This document shows positions 1 to 7,423 of a stretch of DNA of 29,485 nucleotides, in pieces (the first letter of the stretch is position 1; the number at the start of each line of letters is the position of its first letter). The stretch is from RPRI01 sp051233685 (GTDB lineage: Bacteria > Desulfobacterota > Desulfobacteria > Desulfobacterales > RPRI01), in contig NZ_JBAMMY010000079.1 of the NCBI RefSeq assembly GCF_051233685.1, positions 1 to 29,485 of the forward strand, written 5' to 3'. The notes under the pieces were generated by a model. The model was not told the DNA's origin. It worked only from the letters and a program-made list of their open reading frames with translations, and did no database searches. The position numbers and the translations under genes were made by a program.

Positions 1-1
1 G

Positions 2-109
2 TGCGCTGAGAAAAGATGGTTACGTCTCCACTGCCCTGAACGATTGGCTGAAGTAATTAAAGGAGTCAAATTTGTGAATGGAATTGAAAAAAAATGGATC
101 GCCGCCTAA
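2..109 (+). CDS. 3' end of an unidentified ORF (partial)
   Basis: Frame 2 is open from the window edge for 35 codons to a TAA at 107-109. The peptide contains the stretch PERLAEVIKGVKFVNGIEKK, which looks protein-like and has the flavour of a transposase C-terminus, but I do not recognise the family. Frame 3 is also open, for 17 codons, ending at 54-56, so even the frame is uncertain. No start is visible because the gene would begin left of the window. It would converge with the PEBP-like gene, whose stop is at 163. Confidence 0.25.
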   Translation, partial: CAEKRWLRLHCPERLAEVIKGVKFVNGIEKKWIAA

Positions 110-162
110 TTATTCCATACACAACTCTTGACTATAACTCATCCCTGAACCTTTTTTATTTA

Positions 163-717
163 CTACCTTGAATATAAAGCAGTAAGCGTTGCTTTTGCCA
201 GCGCATGCTGATTTAAATAAAATCCTACCATTGCACCTGAAGCATTTGCATCAAGCGGCAGCTTTTCCATGTCTAATGCATATAAAGTGAAAATATATCT
301 GTGGGGTTTATCGCCCTCGGGAGGACAGGCACCGCCATAGCCCGGTTTGCCATAGTCGGTAATGCTTTGAATGCTGTGCTTAGGAGCCAGTTTTAATGAA
401 GGGTTACCTGCGTTTTCTTTAATATCATTAACTGCTGCAGGTATATTAAAAATTATCCAGTGCCACCAGCCGCTTCCGGTAGGAGCATCCGGATCATATA
501 CTGTAATTGCAAAACTTTTTGTATCAGCAGGAGCGCCTTTCCAGTTTAAAGCCGGTGAAATATTTTTCCCGGTGCAGCCAAAACCAAAATATACCTGTTC
601 TATCCCAAGATTCTTGCCAGGCTCCAGCGCAGGGCTGCTTAATAAGAATTCCTCTGCGAAAGAAATGCCGCTGATTGTAATGAAAAACAAAGAAACCAGA
701 AATATTTTTTTAATCAT
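163..717 (-). CDS. Secreted PEBP / Raf-kinase-inhibitor-like (YbhB/YbcL family) protein
   Basis: This is a phosphatidylethanolamine-binding-protein family member of about 184 residues, a normal length for bacterial YbhB/YbcL homologues. It carries the family signatures: DPDAPTGSGWWHW near residues 75-87, and a YGGACPPEGDKPHRY motif in the second half that forms the anion-binding pocket. The N-terminus (MIKKIFLVSLFF then ISFA) is a Sec signal peptide with probable cleavage before EEF, so the protein is periplasmic. The ATG at 717 is preferred over one three codons upstream because an AAGGA ribosome site sits 6-8 nt ahead of it; the upstream ATG has no spacing from that site. The ligand and cellular role of bacterial PEBPs are poorly known. 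It is the last gene of a loose minus-strand group. Confidence 0.85.
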   Translation of the reverse strand: MIKKIFLVSLFFITISGISFAEEFLLSSPALEPGKNLGIEQVYFGFGCTGKNISPALNWKGAPADTKSFAITVYDPDAPTGSGWWHWIIFNIPAAVNDIKENAGNPSLKLAPKHSIQSITDYGKPGYGGACPPEGDKPHRYIFTLYALDMEKLPLDANASGAMVGFYLNQHALAKATLTALYSR

Positions 718-953
718 TTTTTCCATCCTTTTTAACGTGTTTTGTTTAATATATTTTAGTATTGCATTTTGACCGGTGCAGTCAGTTATTAATCAAAAGG
801 GTTCGGGGATTCTATGAACCAAGAGGACAAGGTGTAGTTGAAAGAAAAACAAGATTATGTTTTTCTTATAAGCTTAAGAGCTTAGCAACTTATGGGCAAT
901 CTCTGCCTTGCCCGCTTGGATCATCGAATCCTTGGCCACCCGAGCCATCGGCT

Positions 954-1715
954 TTATCCGGCGGCAACCTTTCCCACAGGTGCAAGATATATGGCAAATT
1001 CATCCGTTCCGTCAATATTTAAAAGACTGTCCAATTCATCCTGATCGTATGCTCCTATGGCGCATATTCCGGCGTTTATAGCTTCGCAGGCAAGGTAAAG
1101 ATTCTGGCATACATGACCGGCGTCTAATAAAATAACCCTGTGCGCTGCTAAGGAGTATCTCCATTCCATGCGATACGGAATTGTTGTCCATACAAATGTG
1201 ACTGCCCCTCTTGCCACATAATTCTGACCGAAGCAGGCGTGTACCAGCTGTTCTTCCATAAATTCCATTTCAGCAAGAAGGATAAGCTCATTTTCAACAG
1301 GCAGAAAACGATAAAGTCCTTTCTTAACGCCATTAATGCGCATTATAAAAAGATATGTTTCGAAACTGTGACGCGCACCTGCCGAAGGAACAGTTCGAAA
1401 TGCAGGATTTGAGCCTCCTGATTTTCTGATTCCCTGTGTTGCCCAAAGCAGAAAAGATAGTTCTTCAATACTTAATTCTTCGGATGAAAAATTTCGTCTG
1501 CTTTTTCTGGAAGATATTGCAGATACAAGATCTTTCTTTTTTATCTTTTCCGATAATTGATCAGGCGCTTTCAAAGGTATTCGGATTGAATCCGGTTTAA
1601 ACGGTTTTTCAACTGGTGGTGCAGGAATGCCCTGACTTTGATCCGTGTTGCTGAAGTTGATAGTTTTTCGTATGGTATCTTTTAAAAAGTATCTGTACTG
1701 TTCAATTGAATTCAT
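954..1715 (-). CDS. SagB-type nitroreductase / dehydrogenase (ThcOx-like)
   Basis: The 253-residue protein belongs to the FMN-dependent nitroreductase superfamily, SagB/ThcOx branch. RKSRRNFS near residue 70 is the usual FMN-phosphate-binding start of the fold. PSAGARHSFETYL near 110-122 is typical of SagB proteins, and the C-terminal GICAIGAYDQDELDSLL and IYLAPVGK complete it. In thiazole/oxazole peptide systems such enzymes oxidise azolines to azoles. No cyclodehydratase (YcaO) or precursor peptide is encoded nearby, so here it is a stand-alone oxidoreductase of unknown substrate, as is common in anaerobes. The first roughly 60 residues are a low-similarity, proline-rich extension. The start ATG at 1715 has only a weak ribosome site (ACGGA, about 12 nt upstream). 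It looks cytoplasmic, with no signal or membrane segment. Confidence 0.85.
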   Translation of the reverse strand: MNSIEQYRYFLKDTIRKTINFSNTDQSQGIPAPPVEKPFKPDSIRIPLKAPDQLSEKIKKKDLVSAISSRKSRRNFSSEELSIEELSFLLWATQGIRKSGGSNPAFRTVPSAGARHSFETYLFIMRINGVKKGLYRFLPVENELILLAEMEFMEEQLVHACFGQNYVARGAVTFVWTTIPYRMEWRYSLAAHRVILLDAGHVCQNLYLACEAINAGICAIGAYDQDELDSLLNIDGTDEFAIYLAPVGKVAAG

Positions 1716-1824
1716 ATGAATTTATCCGTAAAATTAGAGTTGATTATATAGAAAGAAGCAATTTTATACCATTGACCTGCATACTAATATCCGATTCCAA
1801 CTCTGATGAGGGTATTTTCACACT

Positions 1825-2412
1825 TCAACTGTCAAGGGTACATCGCCACCCGCATCTGGGGGGTGCATGAGGTTTAAAAGATGCTCCTTCTATTGAAAGC
1901 AGTTTTGATTTCGTCTCAAGGCCGCCGTGAGCTGAAAATCCTCCCAGTTTTCCGCGTGCCGCCAGAACCCGGTGGCATGGAATAATAAGTATAACCGGGT
2001 TTTTCCCAAGCGCCTGCCCTACAGCCCGTGCAGCAGCGGGGCATTTTAAAATTTTTGCAAGATCACCGTATGTTATTGTTTTACCGGCAGGAACTTTTCT
2101 AACGGCTTTATAAACCTTGAGCGCAAACTGACTGACTCCGGGAAGTTCAACGGGAACATTCCGAAAATCCTGCAATTCACCATCAAGATGTCTGCACACT
2201 TTTTTTATGATTTCGGTAATTGCCGGAGCAGGAAAATTTGATTTACGTGCACCGGATTTTTCCACCAGTTTTGATTCCGTCATCTTCTTTGTCAGTTCAG
2301 GAAGCTGAAGGAAAGTAACCGCAGGAAGACTTAAGGGATCATCATCTTCAATCCAGGAAATTCCACATGGACCAATAGCTGTATTGAAAATACTGTATGC
2401 TGCCAGCTTCAT
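1825..2412 (-). CDS. ogt: Methylated-DNA--[protein]-cysteine S-methyltransferase (MGMT/Ogt)
   Basis: This suicide repair protein transfers the alkyl group from O6-alkylguanine in DNA to its own cysteine. The active-site motif PCHRV lies at residues 145-149, making Cys146 the acceptor. GLETKSKLLSIEG follows, as in the family, and YGDLAK with AARAVGQALGKNP form the DNA-binding helix-turn-helix and arginine-finger region. The first 90 residues correspond to the variable N-terminal domain. At 195 residues it is slightly longer than typical Ogt, with a C-terminal tail containing two further cysteines. The ATG at 2412 has a strong GGAGGTG ribosome site 6-7 nt upstream. It is followed downstream by the SagB-type gene and preceded by cobO; all are minus strand but separated enough for independent transcription. 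Confidence 0.93.
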   Translation of the reverse strand: MKLAAYSIFNTAIGPCGISWIEDDDPLSLPAVTFLQLPELTKKMTESKLVEKSGARKSNFPAPAITEIIKKVCRHLDGELQDFRNVPVELPGVSQFALKVYKAVRKVPAGKTITYGDLAKILKCPAAARAVGQALGKNPVILIIPCHRVLAARGKLGGFSAHGGLETKSKLLSIEGASFKPHAPPRCGWRCTLDS

Positions 2413-2472
2413 AAGGACACCTCCTTTCTTTACATTGATTTAATATATGGTATTTTAACTAAAAAATTTATC

Positions 2473-2988
2473 CTAGCTCTCAATGCCTTTTCTTGCCTGC
2501 ACTCCATGCTGATAGTAATGCTTGACTTCAACCATCTCCGTTATCAGGTCTGCCTCAGCTATAATGCGAGGATCGGCTCTTCTGTCTGTGATTACAAGTT
2601 CAACATCAGCCGGTTTTTCATGTATAAAATTTATAAGATCATCAACTGAAAAAAGTTTAAAATAGGTAGCGATGTTGGCCTCATCGAGTATAATCATGTT
2701 ATATAAGCCACTTGTCATTATATCACAAACTTCTTTCAGCCCTTCCCGGGCAAGCCTTATATCTTCTTCCTCAGGCGCTTTTTTTATAAAACAGTCCCGG
2801 CCATATTGTTTTAAAACAATATTATCCGAAAGAATTTTAAGAGAATTTAATTCGCTATACTCCATTCCTTTTACAAATTGAGCGATATATATCTTCAAAC
2901 CGGCACCGGCTGCGCGAAGCGCCAAACCTAACGCAGCTGAAGTTTTTCCTTTACCGTCTCCCGTATAAACCTGGAGATATCCTTTCAT
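2473..2988 (-). CDS. cobO: Cob(I)yrinic acid a,c-diamide adenosyltransferase (CobO/BtuR type)
   Basis: This is an ATP:corrinoid adenosyltransferase that attaches the 5'-deoxyadenosyl ligand to cobalt in corrinoid synthesis or salvage. It is a P-loop protein: GDGKGKTS at residues 10-17 is the CobA-type Walker A. YNMIILDE near the middle is the Walker B strand, and VELVITDRRADPRIIAEADL followed by ITEMVEVKHYY matches the conserved C-terminal part. Its 171 residues match the family length. The ATG at 2988 has a GAGGTG ribosome site 5 nt upstream. No other corrinoid gene and no cobalamin riboswitch is visible nearby, so this is an isolated copy. Cytoplasmic. Confidence 0.93.
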   Translation of the reverse strand: MKGYLQVYTGDGKGKTSAALGLALRAAGAGLKIYIAQFVKGMEYSELNSLKILSDNIVLKQYGRDCFIKKAPEEEDIRLAREGLKEVCDIMTSGLYNMIILDEANIATYFKLFSVDDLINFIHEKPADVELVITDRRADPRIIAEADLITEMVEVKHYYQHGVQARKGIES

Positions 2989-3194
2989 ATCAACACCTCA
3001 GTTTATTCATTGAATTAAAACCGGTAAATAGCAAATTATATAAAATCGACTTTGCTTTCCGGTACTTTCATGTCATATAATAAATTTGGGCTTTTTCCAT
3101 ATGCTTTGCTGTTTTAATGTTTGTTTTATTTAATATACCACAGATATTGTTGCATGTAACTATTTTCGTCATTTGATCATTCCGGAGAGTGTTT

Positions 3195-3644
3195 ATGAGC
3201 GGAAGCGAAGAAAAGAACTGGGAATGCATTCTAACGTATACAGGACCTGATCTGAAATTGTTTCGGGTTCGGTTTGATTGGGTAAGAAACCCACGGAATG
3301 CTCATACGGTAAAAGCCACAGTTCTCGAATCTCAGGATTGGGTAAATGTGGTAGCGCTGACTCATGATGAGAAACTGGTGGTTGTATATCAGCATCGCTT
3401 CGGAACCCGTGAGACAACAGCAGAGATTCCTGCAGGAATTGTTGAAAATGGAGAAACATCAAAAGAAGCAGCTATCCGGGAGTTAAGAGAAGAAACGGGA
3501 TACACGAGCGAAGAATGGGAGTATCTTGGATATGTAGAACCCAATCCGGCATTTCTGAATAACCGATGTTATCATTGGGTAGCAAGAAATGTGATAAGGA
3601 CATTACCGCAGGAGCTTGGCAATGGTGAGCATCTGGCTGTATAA
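3195..3644 (+). CDS. NUDIX hydrolase (ADP-ribose pyrophosphatase-like), truncated by frameshift
   Basis: The NUDIX box is complete and exact, GIVENGETSKEAAIRELREE then TG, at residues 81-102 (pattern Gx5Ex7REUxEExGU). The preceding strands resemble ADP-sugar/ADP-ribose pyrophosphatases of the NudF type, which hydrolyse nucleoside-diphosphate sugars in the cytoplasm. The ATG at 3195 is chosen over the in-frame GTG at 3189 because GGAG lies 7 nt ahead of it. The reading frame stops early at 3642-3644 after EHLAV. The expected C-terminal helix is encoded immediately downstream in another frame (next entry), so this is a 1-nt frameshift or a sequencing error. The catalytic box is intact, but the C-terminal helix, which contributes to folding and the dimer interface in this family, is detached. 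Confidence 0.85.
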   Translation: MSGSEEKNWECILTYTGPDLKLFRVRFDWVRNPRNAHTVKATVLESQDWVNVVALTHDEKLVVVYQHRFGTRETTAEIPAGIVENGETSKEAAIRELREETGYTSEEWEYLGYVEPNPAFLNNRCYHWVARNVIRTLPQELGNGEHLAV

Positions 3645-3754
3645 GCACTATGACTCTTGAAGAGATCGGGCAGAAGATTGCACAGGGCCGGTTTAGGCAT
3701 TCACTGGCGTTTGCAGCACTTTCTCATCTGTTTGACCTCAGGTTATTATTATAG
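3645..3754 (+). pseudogene. Frameshifted C-terminus of the NUDIX hydrolase
   Basis: Starting just after the NUDIX stop, a different frame reads MTLEEIGQKIAQGRFRHSLA and continues to a TAG at 3752-3754. This is the typical NudF-like C-terminus (a T/PLEEI, an IA-GRI and an HSL-A-AL pattern). The frame differs from the main ORF by one base, so a single-base insertion near 3639-3645 would rebuild a protein of about 186 residues, the normal family length. The ATG at 3650 has no ribosome site, so separate translation is unlikely. Confidence 0.75.
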
Positions 3755-3806
3755 CATTTCTCATAATAATATTCCGATCACCGACTTTAAAAAAGGATCC
3801 ATTCTT

Positions 3807-4166
3807 ATGGACTTTCATTTAATACTGACAATATTTTTTGGAATAATTGTAGGCATAGGCGCCTCTTTTTCGGGTTTGGGCGGTGGGTTCTTAATGGTCC
3901 CTCTGTTGATATTTATGGGTTTTTCCGCCCAGAAGGCGGTTGGTACATCTTTTCTTGGCATTCTTATAATTTCGGTTTCAGCATTGCTTGCCCACGGCAA
4001 ACTGGCGCATGTGGACTATAAAACAGGCATAATGCTGGGAATGGGAGGTTTTATCGGAGCCCAGATCGGAGCCCGTCTTATCGATCATATCTCCACTGCA
4101 AATTTTAAAAAACTCTTTGCAGCCATACTGGTCTTACTGGCCGCTTATCTCTTTTTTCAGAAATGA
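3807..4166 (+). CDS. Half-size TauE/SafE family membrane protein
   Basis: The 119-residue, four-helix membrane protein carries the TauE/SafE (DUF81) repeat signature: GIGASFSGLGGGFLMVPLL at residues about 17-35, then KAVGTS, and GFIGAQIGARL at about 92-102. Full TauE/SafE proteins, which export sulfite, sulfoacetate or related organosulfonates, contain two such repeats in about 250 residues. This protein has a single repeat and presumably acts as a dimer. The ATG at 3807 is chosen because AAAAGGA precedes it by about 9 nt; a longer in-frame extension to 3657 would overlap the NUDIX C-terminal frame and has no family similarity. The substrate is unknown. It converges with glnA across a hairpin. 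Confidence 0.82.
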   Translation: MDFHLILTIFFGIIVGIGASFSGLGGGFLMVPLLIFMGFSAQKAVGTSFLGILIISVSALLAHGKLAHVDYKTGIMLGMGGFIGAQIGARLIDHISTANFKKLFAAILVLLAAYLFFQK

Positions 4167-4220
4167 CCGGCGTTATGATCAGCAGTTCTTTTATTCTCAG
4201 GTCGGAGGGAAAGCATAAGA

Positions 4221-4250
4221 ATACCCTCTCCTTTTATGGGAGAGGGTTAT
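4221..4250. terminator. Hairpin between converging genes; possible bidirectional terminator or REP-like repeat
   Basis: ACCCTCTCC (4223-4231) pairs perfectly with GGAGAGGGT (4239-4247) around a 7-nt loop. It lies between the plus-strand TauE-like gene and the minus-strand glnA end. The minus-strand side is followed by ATTCTTATG, a modestly U-rich tail. The CCCTCTCC/GGAGAGGG type is a frequent dispersed intergenic hairpin in many bacteria, so it may be a REP-like copy rather than a dedicated terminator. Confidence 0.5.
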
Positions 4251-4302
4251 AGTGGTGCTCATATAAATCTATTGCAGCATAAAATTGCTTTTTGCGGGTC
4301 CA

Positions 4303-5715
4303 TCATATATCATAATAAAGCATAAATTCATGCGGATGCGGGCGAAGCCTTACCGGATTAATTTCGTTCTTTGTTTTATATTCAATCCAGTTGTCTATTA
4401 CATCCTGAGTAAAAACGCCGCCTTTTAACAAAAATTCCTTATCTTCCTTTAATGCATTTAATGCTTCGTCAAGAGACCCAGGAGCTGTCGGAATATGTAC
4501 AAGTTCTTCCGGTGGAAGATCGTATATATTCTTATCGAGCGGATCTCCCGGATCAATCTTATTTTCTATTCCGTCAATAACAGCCATAAGAATTGCAGAA
4601 AAAGCAAGGTATCCGTTACATGATGGATCAGGAGTTCTGAATTCAATTCTTTTTGCTTTGGGAGATGCGGAGTACATGGGAATACGGACGGCAGCGCTAC
4701 GGTTCCTGCTTGAATATGCCAGATTCACCGGTGCTTCAAATCCTGGGACAAGTCTTTTATATGAATTTGTTGTAGGATTGGTAAATGCACAAAGAGCCTT
4801 GCAGTGTTTCAAAATTCCGCCTATGGCATAAAGTGCCTCCTGGGATACTCCGGCATATTTATCTCCTGCAAAAAGCGTATTTCCATCTTTCCATATACTT
4901 ACATGCACATGCATTCCGGAGCCGTTATCTTCAAAAAGCGGTTTTGGCATAAATGTAACTGTGTGACCATTTTTATAGGCCACGTTTTTCAGTACATATT
5001 TAAACCACATCAACTGATCTCCCATTAAAGTTAGTGGCTTAAAGCGCATATCTATCTCAGACTGTCCTGCTGTGGCAACTTCATGATGCTGGCATTCCAT
5101 ATCTATTCCAAGTTCTTCAAGGGTGAGAAGCATTTCCGTGCGAAGATCCTGAAATTTATCTGTGGGGGGAACGGGGAAATATCCTTCTTTATGCCTTGGT
5201 TTGTATCCTAAATTCGGGCATTCATCTCTGCCTGTGTTCCATACCGCCTCTTCGGAATCAATTATATAAAAAGCACTGTTTTTCTGAGAATCAAAACGGA
5301 TGTCATCAAAGATAAAAAATTCAGCTTCGGGGCCAAAAAAAGCAGTATCGCCGATGCCTGTCATTTTAAGAAAAGCTTCCGCTTTTTTAGCAATATATCT
5401 TGGATCACGCGAATAAGCTTCCCTTGTTATGGGGTCTACTATATTGCCTATCATAACAAGAGTGGGAACTTCATAAAATGGATCCATTTTAGCTGTTGCA
5501 GGATCAGGAATAACCAGCATATCGCTTGCATTTATCGGTTGCCATCCTCTTATGCTTGAAGCATCAAATCCAAATCCGTCTTCAAAGCTTGATTCGCTGA
5601 GTTCACTCAGGGGAACTGTAAAATGCTGCCAGTGACTTGGAAAATCGACAAATCGCAAATCAACAACCTTGGCTCCTTTTTCTTTAGCAAAACTTAATAC
5701 TTCTGTTGGGGTCAT
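4303..5715 (-). CDS. glnA: Glutamine synthetase, type I (GlnA)
   Basis: This enzyme makes glutamine from glutamate, ammonium and ATP in the cytoplasm as a dodecamer. At 470 residues it has the GSI length. Visible signatures are GFGFDASSIRGWQ (beta-Grasp loop), GPEAEFFIFD (metal site), GSGMHVHVS (ATP/glutamate site) and the flexible-loop/active-site stretch NPTTNSYKRLVPGFEAPVNL. KNIYDLPPEE at about 395-404 carries Tyr398, the position adenylylated by GlnE in GSI-beta enzymes, so control by adenylylation is expected although glnE is not in the window. The ATG at 5715 has AAGGAG 8 nt upstream. It is the last gene of glnD-amt-glnB-glnA, separated from glnB by 106 bp, enough for an additional promoter; I see no sigma-54 site in that gap. 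Confidence 0.97.
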   Translation of the reverse strand: MTPTEVLSFAKEKGAKVVDLRFVDFPSHWQHFTVPLSELSESSFEDGFGFDASSIRGWQPINASDMLVIPDPATAKMDPFYEVPTLVMIGNIVDPITREAYSRDPRYIAKKAEAFLKMTGIGDTAFFGPEAEFFIFDDIRFDSQKNSAFYIIDSEEAVWNTGRDECPNLGYKPRHKEGYFPVPPTDKFQDLRTEMLLTLEELGIDMECQHHEVATAGQSEIDMRFKPLTLMGDQLMWFKYVLKNVAYKNGHTVTFMPKPLFEDNGSGMHVHVSIWKDGNTLFAGDKYAGVSQEALYAIGGILKHCKALCAFTNPTTNSYKRLVPGFEAPVNLAYSSRNRSAAVRIPMYSASPKAKRIEFRTPDPSCNGYLAFSAILMAVIDGIENKIDPGDPLDKNIYDLPPEELVHIPTAPGSLDEALNALKEDKEFLLKGGVFTQDVIDNWIEYKTKNEINPVRLRPHPHEFMLYYDI

Positions 5716-5821
5716 AAATAATCTCCTTAAATATTTTTTATTATTTTGTTAGCCCGGGTTAATCAGTATAATAACAAATCAACCCATTATTAATTAAATG
5801 CTGATATATAATTATGTTAAC

Positions 5822-6160
5822 TTATATAGCATCCTTTCCCTTTTCCCCTGTTCGAACCCTGACGGCTCCTTCAATCGGAATCACAAAAATCTTCCCGTCT
5901 CCTAATTTTCCGGTGTTTGCAGCCTTGATGATTGTATCAACCACATTATTTGCCATTGTGGCTTCAACGACAATTTCAATTTTTATCTTGGGAATAAAGT
6001 CAACGACATATTCCGCCCCGCGGTAAATCTCCTTATGACCCTTTTGCCTGCCGTATCCCTTAACTTCAGTGACAGTCATACCATGAATCCCGATTTCATT
6101 AAGAGCTTCTTTAACGTCATCCAGCTTAAAAGGTTTTATGATGGCTTCAATTTTTTTCAT
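5822..6160 (-). CDS. glnB: Nitrogen regulatory protein PII (GlnB/GlnK)
   Basis: The 112-residue trimeric signal protein senses 2-oxoglutarate and ATP/ADP and reports nitrogen status. The family start (MKKIEAIIKPFKLDDVKEAL), GYGRQKGHKEIYRGAEY and the C-terminal IPIEGAVRVRTGEKG are all present. Tyr51 in the T-loop (RGAEYVVDF) is the residue uridylylated by GlnD, which is encoded two genes upstream. Direct linkage to amt suggests a GlnK-like role in blocking the channel when ammonium is plentiful, but sequence alone does not separate GlnB from GlnK. The ATG at 6160 has GGAGGG 8 nt upstream. It lies 29 bp after amt in the same transcription unit. Confidence 0.97.
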   Translation of the reverse strand: MKKIEAIIKPFKLDDVKEALNEIGIHGMTVTEVKGYGRQKGHKEIYRGAEYVVDFIPKIKIEIVVEATMANNVVDTIIKAANTGKLGDGKIFVIPIEGAVRVRTGEKGKDAI

Positions 6161-6189
6161 ATTTACACACCCTCCATATTCTTTTGTTT

Positions 6190-7407
6190 TTACATTGTAT
6201 ATCCAACTTCATTATGCAAACTCACATCCAGACCCTGTATTTCCTCTTCTTCCGTTATCCTGAGTCCAACAATATAATCTATTATCTTAACAATAAAAAT
6301 GGTTACTATCGTTGAATATGCAATCGCCGCTATAACGCCAATTGCCTGTATCAAAAGCTGCTTCGGGTTTCCATAAAAAAGACCGTCAAAACCTGCAGGA
6401 TTAATCGCCTTTGATGCAAAAAGGCCTGTTGCAAGGGCTCCCCATATACCTCCTATTCCGTGAACTGCCACTACATCAAGGGCATCGTCATATCCGAATT
6501 TAGTTTTAAGCGACATCGCAAAACAGCATATAATGCCTGCTATAAGACCTATTAATATTGCAGAAACCGGCCCCACAAAACCGGCTGCCGGAGTTATTGC
6601 AACAAGTCCTGCAAGTGCCCCGGAAGCTACTCCAAGAGTAGTCGGTTTCCCATGATATATCCATTCCGCCGCTATCCATGATACTGCTCCCGTTCCTGCT
6701 GAAAGCTGTGTTGTAAGCAGCGCCATGGTGGCAAGCCCTCCGGCAGAAAGCGAACTGCCTGCGTTAAATCCAAACCATCCAAACCAGAGAATCCCGGCTC
6801 CGAGAAGCGTCATTGTAAGATTATGAGGCATTATGGCATCTTTTCCCCAACCTTTACGCTTTCCGATCATAAATGCAACAACCAGAGCTGCTGCGCCTGA
6901 GTTTATATGAATTACCGTTCCTCCGGCAAAATCAAGCGCCCCGAGTTTCCCAAGCCATCCGCCGCCCCATACCCAGTGACAGACAGGAAGGTAAACAAAA
7001 GTTGTCCAAAGCACTGTAAAAATAATAAACGCCGAAAATTTCATTCTTTCTGCATACGCTCCTGTTATCAGAGCAGGTGTTATAATTGCAAACATCAACT
7101 GAAAGGCACAGAATAAAAGATGCGGTATGCTATCGGAGTATCTTCCGGGAGTAAGCCCGACTCCATTTAGGCAAGCCCAGTCAAAATTGCCGATAAACCC
7201 GTGAATATCAGGCCCGAAAGCAAGGGAATAACCATAAAAAATCCATATTATAGAAACAATGCCTAAACTTATAAAACTTTGCAGTATTATGGAAAGAACA
7301 TTTTTTGACCGTACCAGTCCTCCGTAAAACAGGCCCAATCCGGGAGTCATAAACATAACAAGCATTGTTGAAACAAGCATAAATGCAGTATCACCTGAAT
7401 TTATCAT
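6190..7407 (-). CDS. amt: Ammonium transporter Amt
   Basis: This inner-membrane ammonium channel of 405 residues has about eleven hydrophobic segments. The twin pore histidines are visible: His167 in GGTVIHINSGAAAL and His316 in DVVAVHGIGG. The AYAERMKF and GWFGFNAGSSL motifs are also typical. The C-terminal tail GLRITEEEEIQGLDVSLHNE is the conserved segment contacted by PII proteins. A longer in-frame start at 7464 overlaps the end of glnD. The ATG at 7407 is preferred because GGAGG stands about 10 nt upstream and the N-terminus then aligns with other Amt proteins. Unlike some Amt proteins, it has no obvious cleavable signal peptide. It starts 16 bp after glnD and is followed by glnB, the classic amt-PII pairing. 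Confidence 0.96.
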   Translation of the reverse strand: MINSGDTAFMLVSTMLVMFMTPGLGLFYGGLVRSKNVLSIILQSFISLGIVSIIWIFYGYSLAFGPDIHGFIGNFDWACLNGVGLTPGRYSDSIPHLLFCAFQLMFAIITPALITGAYAERMKFSAFIIFTVLWTTFVYLPVCHWVWGGGWLGKLGALDFAGGTVIHINSGAAALVVAFMIGKRKGWGKDAIMPHNLTMTLLGAGILWFGWFGFNAGSSLSAGGLATMALLTTQLSAGTGAVSWIAAEWIYHGKPTTLGVASGALAGLVAITPAAGFVGPVSAILIGLIAGIICCFAMSLKTKFGYDDALDVVAVHGIGGIWGALATGLFASKAINPAGFDGLFYGNPKQLLIQAIGVIAAIAYSTIVTIFIVKIIDYIVGLRITEEEEIQGLDVSLHNEVGYTM

Positions 7408-7423
7408 AATAAAAAAACCTCCG

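Noticed and set aside
842..870. AGAAAAAC/GTTTTTCT inverted repeat as terminator
   Set aside because: Stem of eight mostly A-T pairs, too weak to claim.
874..948. 24-codon minus-strand ORF (MARVAKDSMIQAGKAEIAHK...) after the SagB-type gene
   Set aside because: Protein-like in look but very short, with a poor ribosome site and no family recognised; could be a relic, not supported enough to list.
762..1022. 86-codon plus-strand ORF overlapping the end of the SagB-type gene
   Set aside because: Low-complexity translation, no ribosome site and antisense to a well-supported gene end.
2989..3194. Cobalamin riboswitch upstream of cobO
   Set aside because: No B12-box-like conserved sequence seen, and the ribosome site follows directly on a short AT-rich leader.
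5716..5821. Possible second sigma-54 or housekeeping promoter before glnA
   Set aside because: No TGGCAC-N5-TTGC match; a TATACT box is present but no -35 element at a proper distance.
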